Notes: a model not told the origin generated them from the sequence alone. Shown: positions 11,229 to 23,462, counted from the stretch's first letter. The stretch: 64,000 bases of DNA from Pogona vitticeps (GCF_051106095.1 NC_135789.1:24237764-24301763); one strand, 5' to 3'. Program-made: numbers and translations.

Positions 11229-12554
11229 GGGTTGGAGCCACTGGGCCCAGATTGTTTTGGAAGGGTGACATCCTGATTATGAAGCATCTCCAGTGGCTGT
11301 CAGCTTTACAACACACAACGCTGAAGGCTGCTAAATTCTCTCCCCCCATTCCATCCATCATATCATAGAAATGAGACGCCAGTAATATGTGCCTACAGTT
11401 TCAGCTAATTCCCTGGTGTCTTTTTGACTGTTCGGCATGACGTTTCTCTTGTTCTCTAGAGCCTGTAAGGTTTGCATTTCCCCCCTCCCCGTGCAATTTC
11501 TGCTATCATTTCTTAATTGTCTGCCCTATTTCTGTGCAGTCCTCTCTGTCAATCGAGTCTTTTTTCCCCCTTTCCCTTTTAATTCTTATTTCTGCTGTGC
11601 AGCCTCTCGGTCCATTTAAAAGCATCCAGCGTATTCATCCGCATGGTAGGGGAACTGCCCTACATTCTGCCGAGCCTTTCTTGCGCTGAACGATGGCTGT
11701 TTTAAAAATAATAATAATAAAAGCCAATTTACCATTTCTTCTTAGCTAATTTCTTTGGCCTCTCTGAAGCTTTGCCTCTCCTGTTTGGGGGACTGCTGCT
11801 TCTCCTTTCTTAGAAAAACCTTCCTTCATGCTAGCGGCAAGGAAAGAAGTGATCCGCTCCGCGTTTGGGTACGAAACACTCTTGGTCGGATCCCACTGGA
11901 CTTGTAGGCAGACCAAAGCATTATCATCCTATAATCCTTCTCTCATCCAAAAAATACACGCCCAAATGGATGTGTAAGGAGAAATAGCTCAGGAAACACA
12001 AGACTTAAAAGGAAGAGTGAACAGCATGAAAAAAAATACAATCTACAGAGAGAAACGACATGTAAATATATGTATGTATTTTCATGCTGACATTTGGGGG
12101 AGAGGAAAAAAGCCATTCCAATGGAAATACAGTGAAATGAACTTGTGCTTGATGTTAAAATACCATATATATTTATTTGGTGCTTATTTATGTTATTCTG
12201 TCCTGTTTTTCTACTGACTGAGAGACCCACAGGAGTGCTTCCTCCTTCCTCCACGCTCCAGGAGAACAAACCATCGAAGATGCTGCTCACTGTAGTTCTT
12301 CATGAAGAAGAAACAGTTCTGAAATGCTGGCAGAAAATCCATCGTCAAAGTGAGAGCCGTGGGGTGTGTTACGATCACATCCCCTGCGGTGCTGGACGAC
12401 GGGAGTAAAAAAAGGCGCATTTGGGAACCCCAAGCAGGAAAGCTGTTTGCCAATTATTTTTGAAGGCTTGGGTCCCAAAAGCGACGGTCGGAGTCACTGT
12501 CCACACCCCCGACATCATCCCCGCCAGGAGAGCTCCCGCGTCGGGAGAGGCCGA
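11229..12554. other. Intergenic; no gene recognised
   Basis: AT-rich in 11560-12200, with (AAT)n near 11706. Frames near 11943-12478 lack domains. Confidence 0.4.
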
Positions 12555-12700
12555 GCCATGTGCTCCGTGTTTCAGTCCAAACATTCAAGCAGCAATGCAG
12601 GGGAGCCAAGCCGATTTGGGAGAGGTGATTCGCAACCTCGGGCAAAGCTTGTCAAGTTCGGGCCGAAATCCAGGGCGGACTCGCAGCCCTGCAGATTTTG
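12555..12700. mobile_element. Foldback MITE family B
   Basis: Arms read 'CGTGTTTCAGTCCAAAC' and, inverted, 'GTTCGGGCCGAAATCCAGGG'. Diverged but with the same order and spacing as other family B copies. Confidence 0.55.
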
Positions 12701-12799
12701 GAACCATTGGTTCCAAGCAGACTGGATGGCAAGCGCAGACGCCCTTGTTCATTCATAAATCCCTACACATCCAGAGACTGCAAGAAAGAAGAGCCGTGG

Positions 12800-13005
12800 G
12801 GGAGAACAGGAAGCTTGGGTGGAACTAGGCCTAGCTCAGGCTCAGAGCTTCCCAGTTGAGGCCTTTCTCCCAGGTGAGCCGAATTTTGGTGTCTTATCGG
12901 TGCCTGGCTCCCTAAAGGAACCCATGGGTCTGAGTCTACAAGAGCTGACTCCCAAAATGGGGGATGATGGGATACTTTCACGTTTTTGAAACTCAAGAAA
13001 TAGGT
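12800..13005. mobile_element. Foldback MITE family A, right half
   Basis: Contains 'GGAAGCTTGGGTGGAACTAG', 'GGCCTAGCTCAGGCTCAGAG' and 'CTTTCTCCCAGGTGAGCCG', and a diverged terminal part ending near 13005. The left arm is missing. Confidence 0.7.
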
Positions 13006-14654
13006 GCTCCTGAACGCAACCCACCCCTCAAGATTCTTTCCCTGAAAACTGTCAGAACAGTGACCCTTCCAGGTGGAAAACGGAAAAAAAACGATGTTTC
13101 CCTGAAACTGAAGGAGTGAAAATTCTGTCTTCAAACCCGTCCAGCTTTCCTTTGCTGGGCAGGAAAGGTGGCGCATAAGTTTTCGCAGTAACTGACGAGA
13201 CCCCCGCCCAACTCTGCAAAACGAAACAAGGTGTTCGGAGGAAGGAGGGCTGACCCGAGGGGAGCCGCGGGGCGAAAGCCGGCACAGACAGATCCGTCTT
13301 CGAGTTGCGAGAAACCAGAATAAAAGATTTGATTTCTTTCCTCCCCGCCCCTCTCTTTCTCCTTTAGCTCCTCTCATGTCTTATTTATGATTCTATTGAA
13401 GAGGACGAGACGTGGGTTGAATAAAGGCAAGAGACTGGCATGCGAATGACTTATAGCAGGAGCAAAAATTTCAGGAGGGCGTCGGACCGACTCTGGCAGA
13501 GGAAATATGAAAAGAAACGGAAAACAGGAAAGTTTCTGCAACCCTGGGCTGGCACGATGCGGTGTCACGGCATGATCACAGACAATCCAGCAGCTCAGTG
13601 GCAAGTGTCGGCACAGTGTACCGACTAAACTCGCCTGCTAAGTTGTGAACGGGCCCCCACTTCAGCAGGTATGCATTTGCCAGCGGGAACATCTGTTCTC
13701 AGATTTCAAATCACGAGGGGCTATTCCACGGCCAGGTTGAACGGGGATGATGGAAACCATGCGGGGTTCCAGATGAGAGCAGGTTGTCCTTGAAAGAGGC
13801 CCTCCCTGAATTCTTCCTAATTTCTTCATTTCCTGTTTTTATTGGGTCGGGTGTGTGTTAAATGATGGCCCTATTCGGGCGTTACCTATTAGTTTAGAGG
13901 TAGAGGAGGTCATCCTGTCTGTCTTCCATGCTGAACACCCGAAAAGATACTACGTTCTTCAGACTCATCATCCTCCATGCAAGGATAATTAATGGATTGG
14001 TGCATGGTGCTAGGACCTCCCTCTCTACCCGTGGTGGGTTTATCCTAACACGCAATGCCTGAATAGGGATAGTTTGACCCTGAATAAGAATAAGAAGCTG
14101 AGCTTTTCCAGGTAAATTATAATTAGAGCTGAAATAACTCACGTGTCCCAGAGAAGCAATTTGGACAGGGTTTGTGCCTGAGAATTCAGCCTCGGAAATA
14201 AAAGCCATGATTATCTCTCATGGACCAATCGGAAAACAAAGCAAGCTAACTTGCAAATGATGACAGGTGAGAAAATGCTGTCAGAGTTAAGGAATTCTCT
14301 TTTCTAATAATGGGTGGTTTATAATGTAGGGTTTGGTGGCCCACCTTTTCTCAAACCCTCTTTCCCCAAATTTTTTTTGCCTCTCATTCCTATGTTGTAT
14401 TTGCCGACTCTACTGATCATTCAGCCCATCCTCCACTGTTAATTATTCTTTGTCTATTTCACTGCCTGATGTCCTAGATCCATAGTTTCAGATCTTGCTT
14501 TCTCTCTGGAGTCGAGTTATGAATTCCTCTTAGCTTATTCCAAAGAAAGATGCGAGCTCTTAAAAAAAAGTTCTATCCATTTCTAAAGACATTTGCCAAT
14601 TTTACTAGATGTTCTTAGGCTAAAACTGCCCGAAGCGTTCGTCACTCCTTGTGC
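13006..14654. other. Intergenic; no gene or repeat recognised
   Basis: Single-copy-looking sequence. Several 60-200 residue frames overlap on both strands at 13052-13628 without a domain. Confidence 0.4.
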
Positions 14655-14735
14655 TGGCCAGGATTTCTAGTTGTTGTTGTCCAAGAACATCTGGGGACTC
14701 AAGGTTGGGAACGGCGATACTACACCGGGCTTGCT
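14655..14735. mobile_element. hAT-like MITE, right half
   Basis: Contains 'GTCCAAGAACATCTGGGGAC' and 'CAAGGTTGGGAACGG', which matches the right arms of the copies at 28648 and 30593. The left arm is lost. Confidence 0.55.
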
Positions 14736-14924
14736 TTTAATTACGTGATCAACGAGCAAATATCTGCCATTTTTGTGGTCTTCACGGTGAACTTAAATAA
14801 ATAAATCTCAACTCCTTTTCATTCTGTTTTTGAAGATCTTCACCAATGTTGGAAAGTGTTGATCAACTCCCAACAAAATCTCTCACTTACAACCCCCCAG
14901 GAAGTGACATCCTTGCTTTTCTCA

Positions 14925-15245
14925 TGGAAACATAGAATAATGGAGTCGGAAGAGGCCCAGAAGATGATCGAATCCAACCCCCTGCTCAAGGCAGGAATAC
15001 GAATCAGAGCAGAATTTCTCTTGAAGGCCTCCAGCGTTGGAGCGCTCACCACCTCCCGTGGTCATGGGCTCCATCGTCGTACTGCTCTAACCGTTAGGAC
15101 GTTCTTCCTGATATTCAGCCTAAATCTGGCTTCCTGTAGTTTGAGCCCATTCTTCCATGTCCTGCATTCTGGAATGATGGAGAGCAGATCCTGCCCCCTT
15201 CTCTGGAGGACGACCTTTCAAGTCTTCGAAAAGGGCTATCCCATG
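14925..15245 (-). mobile_element. CR1 LINE 3' end
   Basis: Begins 'GAAACATAGAATAATGGAGT', continues with 'GATCGAATCCAACCCCCTGC' and later 'CTGCTCTAACCGTTAGGACG'. This is the reverse complement of the conserved CR1 3' UTR, whose end carries ATTCTATG repeats. About 320 bp is present with no coding part. Confidence 0.8.
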
Positions 15246-16375
15246 AGAAACTGCGGTCTAGGATGGAGAAAGGCATTGGGGGGGGGTGTTTCTCAGACGT
15301 TGTTTCTCAACATTTCTCAGACGTTGCCTCTTTCCGTGGAGGAACCTTCTCAGCTGACCTTCAAGGGGAAGAGGGGAACGGACCTGGGGTGTGGTGCCAC
15401 AGAGACACAAATCCGTGTTGTCAGATTCTAGGGGAAGGGATTTCTCACAGGTACGTGAGGGCGGATCCAGAAGGAGAGAGAGAGAGAAAGAGAGAGCTGG
15501 CCCGCTGCCACCACGCCACTATGGATGATGTGCCTGGAGTGTTGCGGCTTTCCTGGGGAACTCATTTCATCTCAGAGAGATGGGGGGGGAAATACACCCT
15601 CCCCGCTGTTTGAGATTCAAAAGCAGGACTACCTAATTCAATTAAGCTGCTCGTAATTTCAGAGCCACCACCGTGGCAAGCTGCCTTTCAGCAGTGATGG
15701 TCTGTCATGTACCTAGGAAGACGGAAAGATGGGAAGTCATTTCCCTTCCCCCCGCTTGAAGCAGGGGGGAGAAAGACAGGACAGGCCTTGGTTTTTAAAG
15801 GTTTTGAGTTGTGTGGGGGGGGGAGTCTTTTCTTTGCTCCCCATTTCCACAAAGCATGAGCCAAGCCAAAACCGGCCAGGGATGGGGGGAGGGAGCTTGA
15901 GTTTTGCTGTCCAAAAATTGACCCCGCCAGCTGATTTATCCACAAGATCCTTGAAAAAGGTTGATGGAGGGGGGGGGGGGGAAACAGACCAGGCTCGAGT
16001 CTTCAAGGAAGGGGTTAAAATGCAATAGATTTTAGAAGACAAGGACACCCCACCCAAAGAAATTGTGATGAGAATATTTCTATTTCTATCAAATTTTCAG
16101 TCTCTCCAAAACCCTCAATACTTTTCATAACTGCTGCCCTTGTTTCCTAGTTCGGCCAAATAAGAGAGAGACAAAGAGTGAGCGAAACAGACAAACAGAT
16201 GTCCCAGTAGGTTTGTTTGGTTTGGTTTGGTGACCTAAGGAAATCAGGAAATCACACAGGGGCACCCTGTTACATCATAACACCGCATAGCCAATTGCAT
16301 TAGTTATATTCCACTTAGGTTAATGTTTTCACACTTTCTGAATATCTTATATATTGGAGGGGTGTGTGTGTGTGT
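15246..16375. other. Intergenic; no gene recognised
   Basis: Includes a GA tract at about 15475-15497 and G-runs near 15815 and 15967. No repeat family or coding exon recognised. Confidence 0.4.
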
Positions 16376-16515
16376 GTTGCTGGATAGCTCAGTGAATTGG
16401 GTCGCTGGCTGCGGAGCCAGAGGTTGGGAGTTGGATGGTTCTCCCGGGAGGAGAGCCAGCCTGGGTAGCCTTGGGCAAGCTGCACAGCGATCCCAGAGCC
16501 CCTCTAGAAAAAGGA
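16376..16515 (+). mobile_element. tRNA-derived SINE
   Basis: Head 'GGATAGCTCAGTGAATTGGG' followed by 'GGCTGCGGAGCCAGAGG' and 'GTTGGGAGTTGGATGGTTC' gives A-box and B-box-like blocks with tRNA spacing. The body contains 'GCCTTGGGCAAGC'. A short (GT)n lies just upstream. It is not a tRNA gene because there is no acceptor-stem pairing or 3' tRNA end. Confidence 0.7.
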
Positions 16516-17211
16516 AATTAGCCAAAACATTTCTGAGTATTTTCTACCTGGGAAACATTCCCCCCCACCTCCGAGACAGCTCCTGTTTCACCAGCCGTCT
16601 CTAACTGCAACTCCGCAGCCATGAGTGATGCCCGAACAGGGTATAGTTTTTCCAGTTCACTTTGGCTGCCAGCTCAGCTCTTCCACCCACGTAAGCGGCA
16701 AATTGCAGGCAGTGAGAATCATTGCCGTCAGTAATTTCCCGGCTGAAACAAGCGAGCGGCGAATAAGGCATCTCTCAAGGATAAAGCCATTCCTGTCCCC
16801 TTCCATGAATCTAAAATTCTGTCTTCCCTCGACTTCAGCCTTTCTTCCGACAAACCCTTCCTCTTGGTCCAGATTCAAACGGGCCCCTGTAAAGTTTGGA
16901 CTAAAACCCAGAACAGATTCCCCCGCGTGCCCAGCATCAGGGCCACCAGCAGTCGCCTGGCAGTTCTTTAAACTCACAACATCATTGGCCTTCTCTTTCT
17001 GAATGGACAAATGTGAACTCAGAAAGGGAGCACTGGACTCAACAGGGTTTGAGAAAATCCCAGCGTTTTACATGAATTTTGTATCTGAGATGGTGTTTAA
17101 CTGGGCAGCTGTCCCTTTACTTACTTGTCTACAGGAGTTCCCAGGGCTGGCTCCCACCATGTCACGTGCAAGAGGGTCTGAAACTTGCCTCTTTCTAAAC
17201 GAAGCGAATTA
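16516..17211. other. Intergenic, with one family B arm
   Basis: The segment at about 16885-16930 ('AAAGTTTGGACTAAAACCCA') is an isolated right arm of foldback family B. The rest is unrecognised. Confidence 0.45.
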
Positions 17212-17420
17212 TATTGAGACCCTCGTATCTGTGGCAGATTGGTTCCACTATCGACAGTGGATGCCTGAAACTGGATACGAGGGAACTCTATAGAGAGCAT
17301 ACAAGAAGGGTGGGACAAAAGCCACAAGGGAGCACCTTTGTATGTTGCATATAGAGCTGCAAGAAGCCATGGGTAAGTGAAGATGTGGATACCGATCCTG
17401 TTGATACGGTGGTCCTACAG
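17212..17420. mobile_element. Tigger-like (pogo/mariner superfamily) MITE
   Basis: Left end 'GAGACCCTCGTATCTGTGG' and right end 'GATACGGTGGTCCTACAG' are diverged inverted repeats, and TA follows the right end. Related ends occur at 30456-30809, 42183, 49408-49735 and 50558. No transposase is encoded. Confidence 0.65.
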
Positions 17421-18714
17421 TACTTTTGCGTTCAGTGCCTGAAAACTCTGCTGTCTTTCTGTGGATGATACACTCTCTTTGGATTGCAGCTAAAGCAGTG
17501 GGTCAAGATTTCCCACCTGGTGTTTGGTCCCGAAGAATGGCTTGGGGGTGGTTCCCCACCCCCACCCACACACCTGACACACTCTTAAGGGTTTGAGAAA
17601 ACAACACCAACGCGAGGGGGATCCCTGAACAGGATCAACCCAGTCCCGGATGCCACATGATTCTGCGCTCCGGCCCCATAGGGTCCAAAGCTCACTGTTC
17701 CCTGTATTTCTGCTCGAGCACAAAAAGGGAACGAAGGTGGTGGTGGTGGTGGGAGAATGAGACCAGAAAGTGGCGTTTGCACTTCCATTTCTTTGGAATC
17801 CTGTCGCTGCTAAAATCCCTTTTAAAAATGAAGATGCTCCTAATCCCAGTGGGACAGGCTTGAGAGCATCGGTGCCTTCCAGGCTCAAGCAGATTCCCCC
17901 CCTCGGTGGATGGGTAGGAAAAAGCCACATTAAAAGGGGGTGGGGGAAATGGCATCGTTTTCCCAACCATCCGGCTCCCAGCAGAACTGAGTCAGCCTGT
18001 AAATTCAATTCCAGTTATTCTGGGGTCACTTTCCCCCACTCATAGGCAGGCGGCTCCGTCCATAAGGCTCGCTCCAGAGGGGCGATTTCCTCTCTACTCC
18101 GTCCGAGACGCTCCGGATCCTCTTGACCCCTGGGCTCCTCCAAGGAGACCGTGGGGTGAATCCTACCCAAGATCTCCTCAAATGCTTTGAGGAGCACATG
18201 GGGTTGCGGGTCCAAACTTGGAGAAGCCTTAGAAGGACGGATGGGCCGCGCTCGCCTTAATGCCGTTAGCATTTCTGCGGTCACAGCCAGGCCGCGATGC
18301 CGGATTAAGAACGAGCTAATCAGCGATCATCATCTTTCAGGGTAATGGACACATTAAAGTGAAGGGGAAGAGGCTCCTACCCCTGGCTCGGGCGCTTGCC
18401 TCAGCCTGTCGGGCTGTAGAATCGATGAGACGGGTGCATTGATTTGCTCTGGGAAGGGGGACTCAGGCACAGTCTCCGGAGATCACAACAGACAAGTTGC
18501 TAACCCAACAAGAAAAATCCGGGGCTGGCTGGTTGGAAGGCGCTTCTGGGCCCATGGCCGGATTCCCTCTTCTCTCCTTTGCTTTCTTTCTTTCTCTTCT
18601 TGCAAAAAACTTGCCCGGATGTTGGGTCCGTCTTTAGCTGAATCCGGCGGGAGCGTCGGGTGCAAACGAAGGATACATGCAGTCTTTATACAAATAATAA
18701 CGGTAGGGGTGGTC
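17421..18714. other. Intergenic; no gene recognised
   Basis: Contains (GGT)n at about 17736-17751. Mirror-image frames at 17490-18284 show no domain. Confidence 0.4.
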
Positions 18715-18845
18715 GTCGTCATCATCTTAGAATGGCAGAGCTTCAAGGTCAACAAAAGATCATCACGTCCAGCCCCTGCCGAGGAGGCCCAGTGGGGAAT
18801 CGAACTCCCAACCTCTGGCTTCAAAGCTAGGGACCAAAACTACCT
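18715..18845 (-). mobile_element. tRNA-derived SINE with CR1-like tail
   Basis: Minus-strand reading gives a damaged head, then 'GGTTGGGAGTTCGATTCCCC', then a tail near 'GACGTGATGATC...' that ends in CR1-like sequence. It lies in direct tandem with the next copy. Confidence 0.65.
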
Positions 18846-18847
18846 AG

Positions 18848-19000
18848 CAGTTCTATACTAATTATGAGAAGGCAGAGCTGGAAGGGAGACGATGGGTCAT
18901 CCAGTCCAGCCCTGTCAATCTGCCACCGTGGGGGAATCAAACCCCCGGCCTCTGGGTCTGCAGCCAGAGGCCTAAACCACTCAGCTATCCAGGGCACCAC
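18848..19000 (-). mobile_element. tRNA-derived SINE with CR1-like tail, near full length
   Basis: On the minus strand: head 'CTGGATAGCTGAGTGGTTTA' (A box), anticodon-arm-like palindrome 'CCTCTGGCTGCAGACCCAGA', B box 'GGGGGTTTGATTCCCCC', then 'GACTGGATGACCCATCGTCT' and 'CTTCCAGCTCTGCC', a CR1-like terminus. The family apparently uses CR1 machinery, which is an inference from the tail. Confidence 0.75.
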
Positions 19001-20659
19001 GGGCTGAATCAGGGGCGTGTCTCTGGCTTGGGGGGGGCAACCAAAGGGCAGAATAAGTTGGGGCTACTTGAGGTGTGGTTTTCCATCTTCATTCAGACTG
19101 GATTCATATTACAGGCAAGCTGTTTTGGGCTAAATATTAACAACATCCTGGTGTTAGGCGCTGCTTGATGGCGAAATGGACTGCTCTGGAAGATGGCAAG
19201 CTCTCCTTCTATGGAGGTTTCTAAATGGAGGATGGGCGCGTTGGAGTTTTTGCAACCTCGCAGGCGGCCTCTCGTCATTGTGTCTGGGAGGGACCTTTCT
19301 GTGCTCAGGTGACTGTCAATCCCTAACAGCACCGGCCAATCGAATTCAAAGAGAGACCCGCCTCTCTGCTCAGAGCTCCCCACCACCCCCCTTTGTCTTT
19401 GTTGGAGCCCATCAGTTTGTTGAAAGCAGCAAATCTGTTGAGGCCTGCTTGTCGCAGACAGCCATGTTTGTTAGTTTGCTGTTGGGTATGTTCCGAACCG
19501 TAAGTAAAGGACACGGTTTTTATTCGTTCTTCTTCGAACGTCTCAGAGGGAGTTATTGAGACTGTGAGTGCTAGTTGATGAGAGGAAAGAGGTGGACTCC
19601 TCCGGGGAACGTCCTCTGTGAATCCCTGAAATGAGACGAAATGCCTCCACAAAAAAATATATATTGCCATGCAGGCCTGCTAAATTACACAGAGGGCTGG
19701 TTTTAAAAGGGAATTTGTTTCTTTGTTTCTAAGGGGGAAACTTCTTGTGATACATCTCTGCTGCGGATTGTGCCCGGAGAGAGAGAGAGAGAGAGAGAGA
19801 GACCTCCGAGTAATTTTGTTCAACAGCAATTATGTCCTGCGTCATTATGAGCATTCACAGCGCTGACATTTTGCCGATCGCTCAGCGCGTGACCTTTCGT
19901 GGCTGGGAAATGAAACAACGCCTCAGATTTTGAACGAAGTTGGTCCCGAGGAAGAAGTCAAAGCCACGTCTTTCTGCTCTTCCCCGAAACACGAAAAAGG
20001 ACCTCCCAAAGAAATACAGATTATAACTCAGCAATACAGAGCCTGCTTCCATGCCGAATATCCCAAAGTGAAATCCCAGCATTTCCAGTTCAGAACGTGG
20101 GTACAACTAGATACAGGTAATTTAGTCTTTTGTAACTAGTTACTTTGGCCAGGAAGTAATCTAATTAGTAGTTAGCGTTATTTCTTTTTGATAGAACAAC
20201 ACCTGTGTTACGTAGCTATCATGGCAAGGCCGTGCTACATTCAAAAGCTACATTTAGAAAGCATTAAAAGACATTTATGGAGTTAATTTGATAGTGGTTT
20301 TTTTTTTTCCAAGTTTAATGCTTTTCTGTTCCCAACAGTAAATAGCTAACTGAAGAAGCACCTGCTCACCAGATAAAACTATGAATTTGGCTACAATGGG
20401 CTCCTTCTACCTGGTGAATAAACTAAATTATAACTATTGCTTGCCCCCCAATCCGGAAGAAACGTCACATTTCAGGAGCAATTCATGGGATGAGGTGGGG
20501 GGGTTGCCGTCACAGAGTAATTAGGAAGCCCTTCGTTTGGAGTCTGGGACGGAAAATCCCAGTCATGCTTGGAAGGGAAGATCCCTGAGATCACGCCTCC
20601 CAGCTGACTTTGCCACCTGAGTCTGGATGGCCTTCGGCTTAAAATATCGCTGTGGCATC
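19001..20659. other. Intergenic; possible conserved non-coding block
   Basis: A (GA)n tract lies at 19777-19801. The repeat-free segment 19802-20110, rich in ATTA-type and palindromic motifs ('AGCAATTATGTCCTGCGTCA'), is a candidate conserved element. No gene recognised. Confidence 0.3.
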
Positions 20660-21010
20660 TTTCTACTAAAGAACCCAAAGGTGGTTTGCAATATTGAAAG
20701 AAGTGATGCTAAAATCATAAAGGATCACAGATATTTAAAAAGCATTGGACAAATATCCTATTAAAGCTCATAAATAAGAGCAATGTTAAAAGCTCAAGAC
20801 AAAGAACAGAATAAAATAACCTCTGGGACAACCCGTCCTTTAAAGGAAAGCCTGCCTGCTTGTGGAAGGAGAGCCAAGACAGGGCCTGGATGGCCTCCAG
20901 TGGGAGGGAGTTCCACAGTCTGGGAGCAGCCACAGAGAAGGCCCCGTCCTGTGTCCCCACCAAACGCAATCCCCCGGGGTTTGGTGAGGTTTCTTTACTG
21001 ACACGTCTGT
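20660..21010 (-). mobile_element. L2 LINE 3' end
   Basis: Minus-strand translation includes 'AFSVAAPRLWNSLPLEA' and 'LSFHKQAGFPL', the conserved C-terminus of L2 ORF2. A/T-rich 3' UTR follows at the low-coordinate side. It is 5'-truncated. Confidence 0.8.
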
Positions 21011-21344
21011 GCAAAGAACGGATCAGCTCCCAAGGGTTGTAGTGGCAGTCAACTTGATAGTTGCCCATCATCCACACATTTAGCATCATCCAGGCTCATC
21101 AGGCACATGGGTCAGTCGGTCCATCTTCCACACTCTGGTGAGATACATTGTGAGCCCACTGAAACATTAAACCCACGATGGTTCAGTTTGTATTAGTTCT
21201 TCTGCTTATTAATGTTGTGCTTTCCTTTTTCCGTGGAAGCGCCCCCTCTCCAAATAGCTTGTTGTGTGGCATAATCTACGTGGCCCCCCGACAGCCAGGG
21301 ATTGCCCAGGAGGCTGAGATGGAAGCCGTGCAGGTTGATGATTT

Positions 21345-21505
21345 CAACGTTGGTGTGCCAGTGAATTTCCTCCGGGTTTTAGTCTGAACCGAAGAGAAGG
21401 GATGCAAAATGTGGAATGCCACCTCCCAAATCAGTTCAGCACCTCGGACAGCTCCTTTATGGTTTAAACTAAATCCTGGAGCAGATTTCATCCCCCACTG
21501 ACATT
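21345..21505. mobile_element. Foldback MITE family B, full length
   Basis: Left terminus 'CAGTGAATTTCCTCCGGGTT' continues to 'TTAGTCTGAACC'. The right arm has 'GTTCAGCACCTCGGACAGCT', then 'TAAATCCTGGAGCAGATTTC', and ends 'CCCCCACTG'. The ends pair as CAGTG...CACTG. Confidence 0.75.
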
Positions 21506-22149
21506 GGAGCCTTTTAGCCTTTACTGGTGTTGGGCTTCCCTAGCAATCCTCCACCATCTGATGCCTGAGCGGGTTTCTTTCCTTTATTTAATGTGAGACC
21601 CAGTTCGGCTTGTTTATTTCTTTCCTCCAGCTCATTCCTTTCCCGTGGAATGATACGGATTTAAATTACAAGCAACAAACCCTTCCTCCACTCCCCCACT
21701 CTCCAAAACTCCTGGCCATGGAGTTTATAGAAATTAACTTACCTTTATATATTCTAAAAGGCAATTCTTTCTGTTCTACTTTTGTTACCGGAAGAAATAA
21801 ACTGAATCCATCTTGCAACGAAGAAGACCTTACCTAATAAAAGCATGCTTTATTGTGCTTTGAGGTAAACCCAACGCAAAGAATTTGCAGAAGAGGTGGG
21901 GGAGAAAAAAACCCATATAAGCAGATTAAATTTAAATACAATATAGTTATCTCATGCCAGCTGACTCATGCGGCGTGCCAGCGTGTGGCAAAACCCAACA
22001 GAAGAAAAGGTTGCAATAAACAGAATTATTTAATACCTCCTGAATACCTTTTCCATAGTTACAGACTGTAAATAGGAGGGTGGAGGCAGGTTTTATTTGC
22101 TGGAGAAATGTTGGACATTTTCTTTGCTTCTTATCAAATTCTCCCAGTC
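21506..22149. other. Intergenic; no gene or repeat recognised
   Basis: AT-rich single-copy-looking sequence. Confidence 0.4.
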
Positions 22150-22400
22150 TTGGTTGTGATTATGAGCCATCAAACCACCTCTAATTTACGGCAACCCTGT
22201 GAAAGAGCAGTGTCCCAAATGCCCTCTGCTCAGCTCTTGCTGACTCGATCTCGTGGTTTCCTTGATGGAGTCCGTCCATCTCACATTCGGTCTTCCTCTT
22301 TTCCTGTTGCCTTCCACCTTTCCAAGCATTATTGTCTTCCATGCCCTTCTCTTTACTCCCAAGGTGGCCGACGTAAGGCAGCCTCAGTTCCAACAATTTC
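22150..22400 (-). mobile_element. RTE-clade LINE, ORF2 3' end fragment
   Basis: Minus-strand translation includes 'KEKGMEDNNAWKGGRQQEKR' and 'CEMDGLHQGNHEIESARAEQ', a decayed form of the RTE C-terminal block. The 3' end lies near 22150. Confidence 0.65.
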
Positions 22401-22424
22401 AGCTTCTCAAAAGAAGCCCATTTA

Positions 22425-22535
22425 CTGTAGGTGTAATATCCGCTGACTCGCTGATCCGTTGCCTGAAAATGATAAATAAATTTAAAAAAAAACACAGAAA
22501 TATGTATTTATATGAATTTCCAGGGCCTCTTTAAC
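22425..22535 (+). mobile_element. Tigger-like MITE, left part
   Basis: Contains 'TATCCGCTGACTCGCTGATC' and 'TTGCCTGAAAATGATAAAT', as in the copies at 42183 and 50558. The right end is not seen. Confidence 0.6.
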
Positions 22536-22724
22536 AGACTTGGCTACTAGAGTGATCCAGAGACCATCCAAGGTTTCTACCACCAGCCAGCTGAAAGCAT
22601 CATCTGGGGATCAGAGCTATGGAGGCATCAAAGACGAAGGATTAAGTTTTGTTAAGAGGGTTGTGTCCGTTCCCTCTTGCGAGGAATTCACAAATTCCTT
22701 CATATTCAGGCAGGAAAGAATTGG

Positions 22725-22980
22725 AAGGAGGGAACTGAACCAAGAGTTCAGCTTCTGAGAAGGAAGATTTCAGCTGAACCTTGGAAACAACTGCCTGACC
22801 GTAGCAGCCATTCAAAAAAGTGGAACCGATGGCTTCTGAAGGTGGTGGAACAGAAGTCGGGCGACCGCCCGTCGGGGATGCTTGAAGCCATGATCTTCTT
22901 GCTTTGTCAGGGGTTGGTGTAGATGGCCCTTGGGAAGCCTTTGACCTCCACAATTCTATGATTTCAATAAATGTTTGAAG
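22725..22980 (+). mobile_element. CR1 LINE 3' end
   Basis: Order of motifs 'AGGAAGATTTCAGCTGAACC', 'GTGGAACCGATGGC', 'GGGATGCTTGAAGCC', 'GGTGTAGATGGCCCTTGGG' and terminal 'CAATTCTATGATTTC' is that of a CR1 3' region reading on the plus strand. Confidence 0.75.
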
Positions 22981-23029
22981 GTTTCTGGTTTTTTTAAAAA
23001 AGTCATAATAATGTCTCTGTTTAGAAGCC

Positions 23030-23462
23030 TGCTTGAATGTTAAGAAGAGGCCTTTCTCTCAGTCCGGCCATCCTCACATCTGATGGGGACACAGGAGAGA
23101 GCCTTCTCTGTGGCTGCTCGCAGACTTTGGAACTACCTGCCACTGGAAGCCCGGCTGGCCCCATCTTGGCTCTCCTTCCGCAAGCAGGCCAAACCCTTTC
23201 CCTTCAGGCAAGCTTCCCCTTTAGGGTCTGGCTGCCTGAGTGGAGTTTTTAAATGGATGGTTTTAACCTTTCTGCTTTGAATGTTCTTTTGGTGGGTGAT
23301 GCTTTTGTTTGCTGTCTTTTCATTGAATATTTAATTCTTTGAAAATATTTATATACCTCCTATTTTCAACTTTCAGGTACTGTCTTTTAGTGATGCAAGC
23401 CACCTCGGGTCCCTTTTAAGGAGAAAGACCAGGTAAAAATGTTTTAAATAAATAAATATTAA
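23030..23462 (+). mobile_element. L2 LINE 3' end with 3' UTR
   Basis: Translation contains 'ERAFSVAARRLWNYLPLEAR' and 'LAPSWLSFRKQAKPF'. The 3' UTR includes 'GATGCAAGCCACCTCGGGTC' and ends in an AAATAAATAAAT tail at about 23447-23460. 5'-truncated. Confidence 0.82.

Noticed and set aside
12366-12828. Two overlapping plus-strand frames of 130-135 residues
   Set aside because: They cross a family B foldback and show no domain or splice signals.
16376-16450. A possible tRNA gene (A and B boxes)
   Set aside because: The acceptor stem does not pair and the sequence continues into a SINE body, so it is a tRNA-derived SINE. The same applies to the heads at 18848, 34480, 45772, 55498 and 59352.
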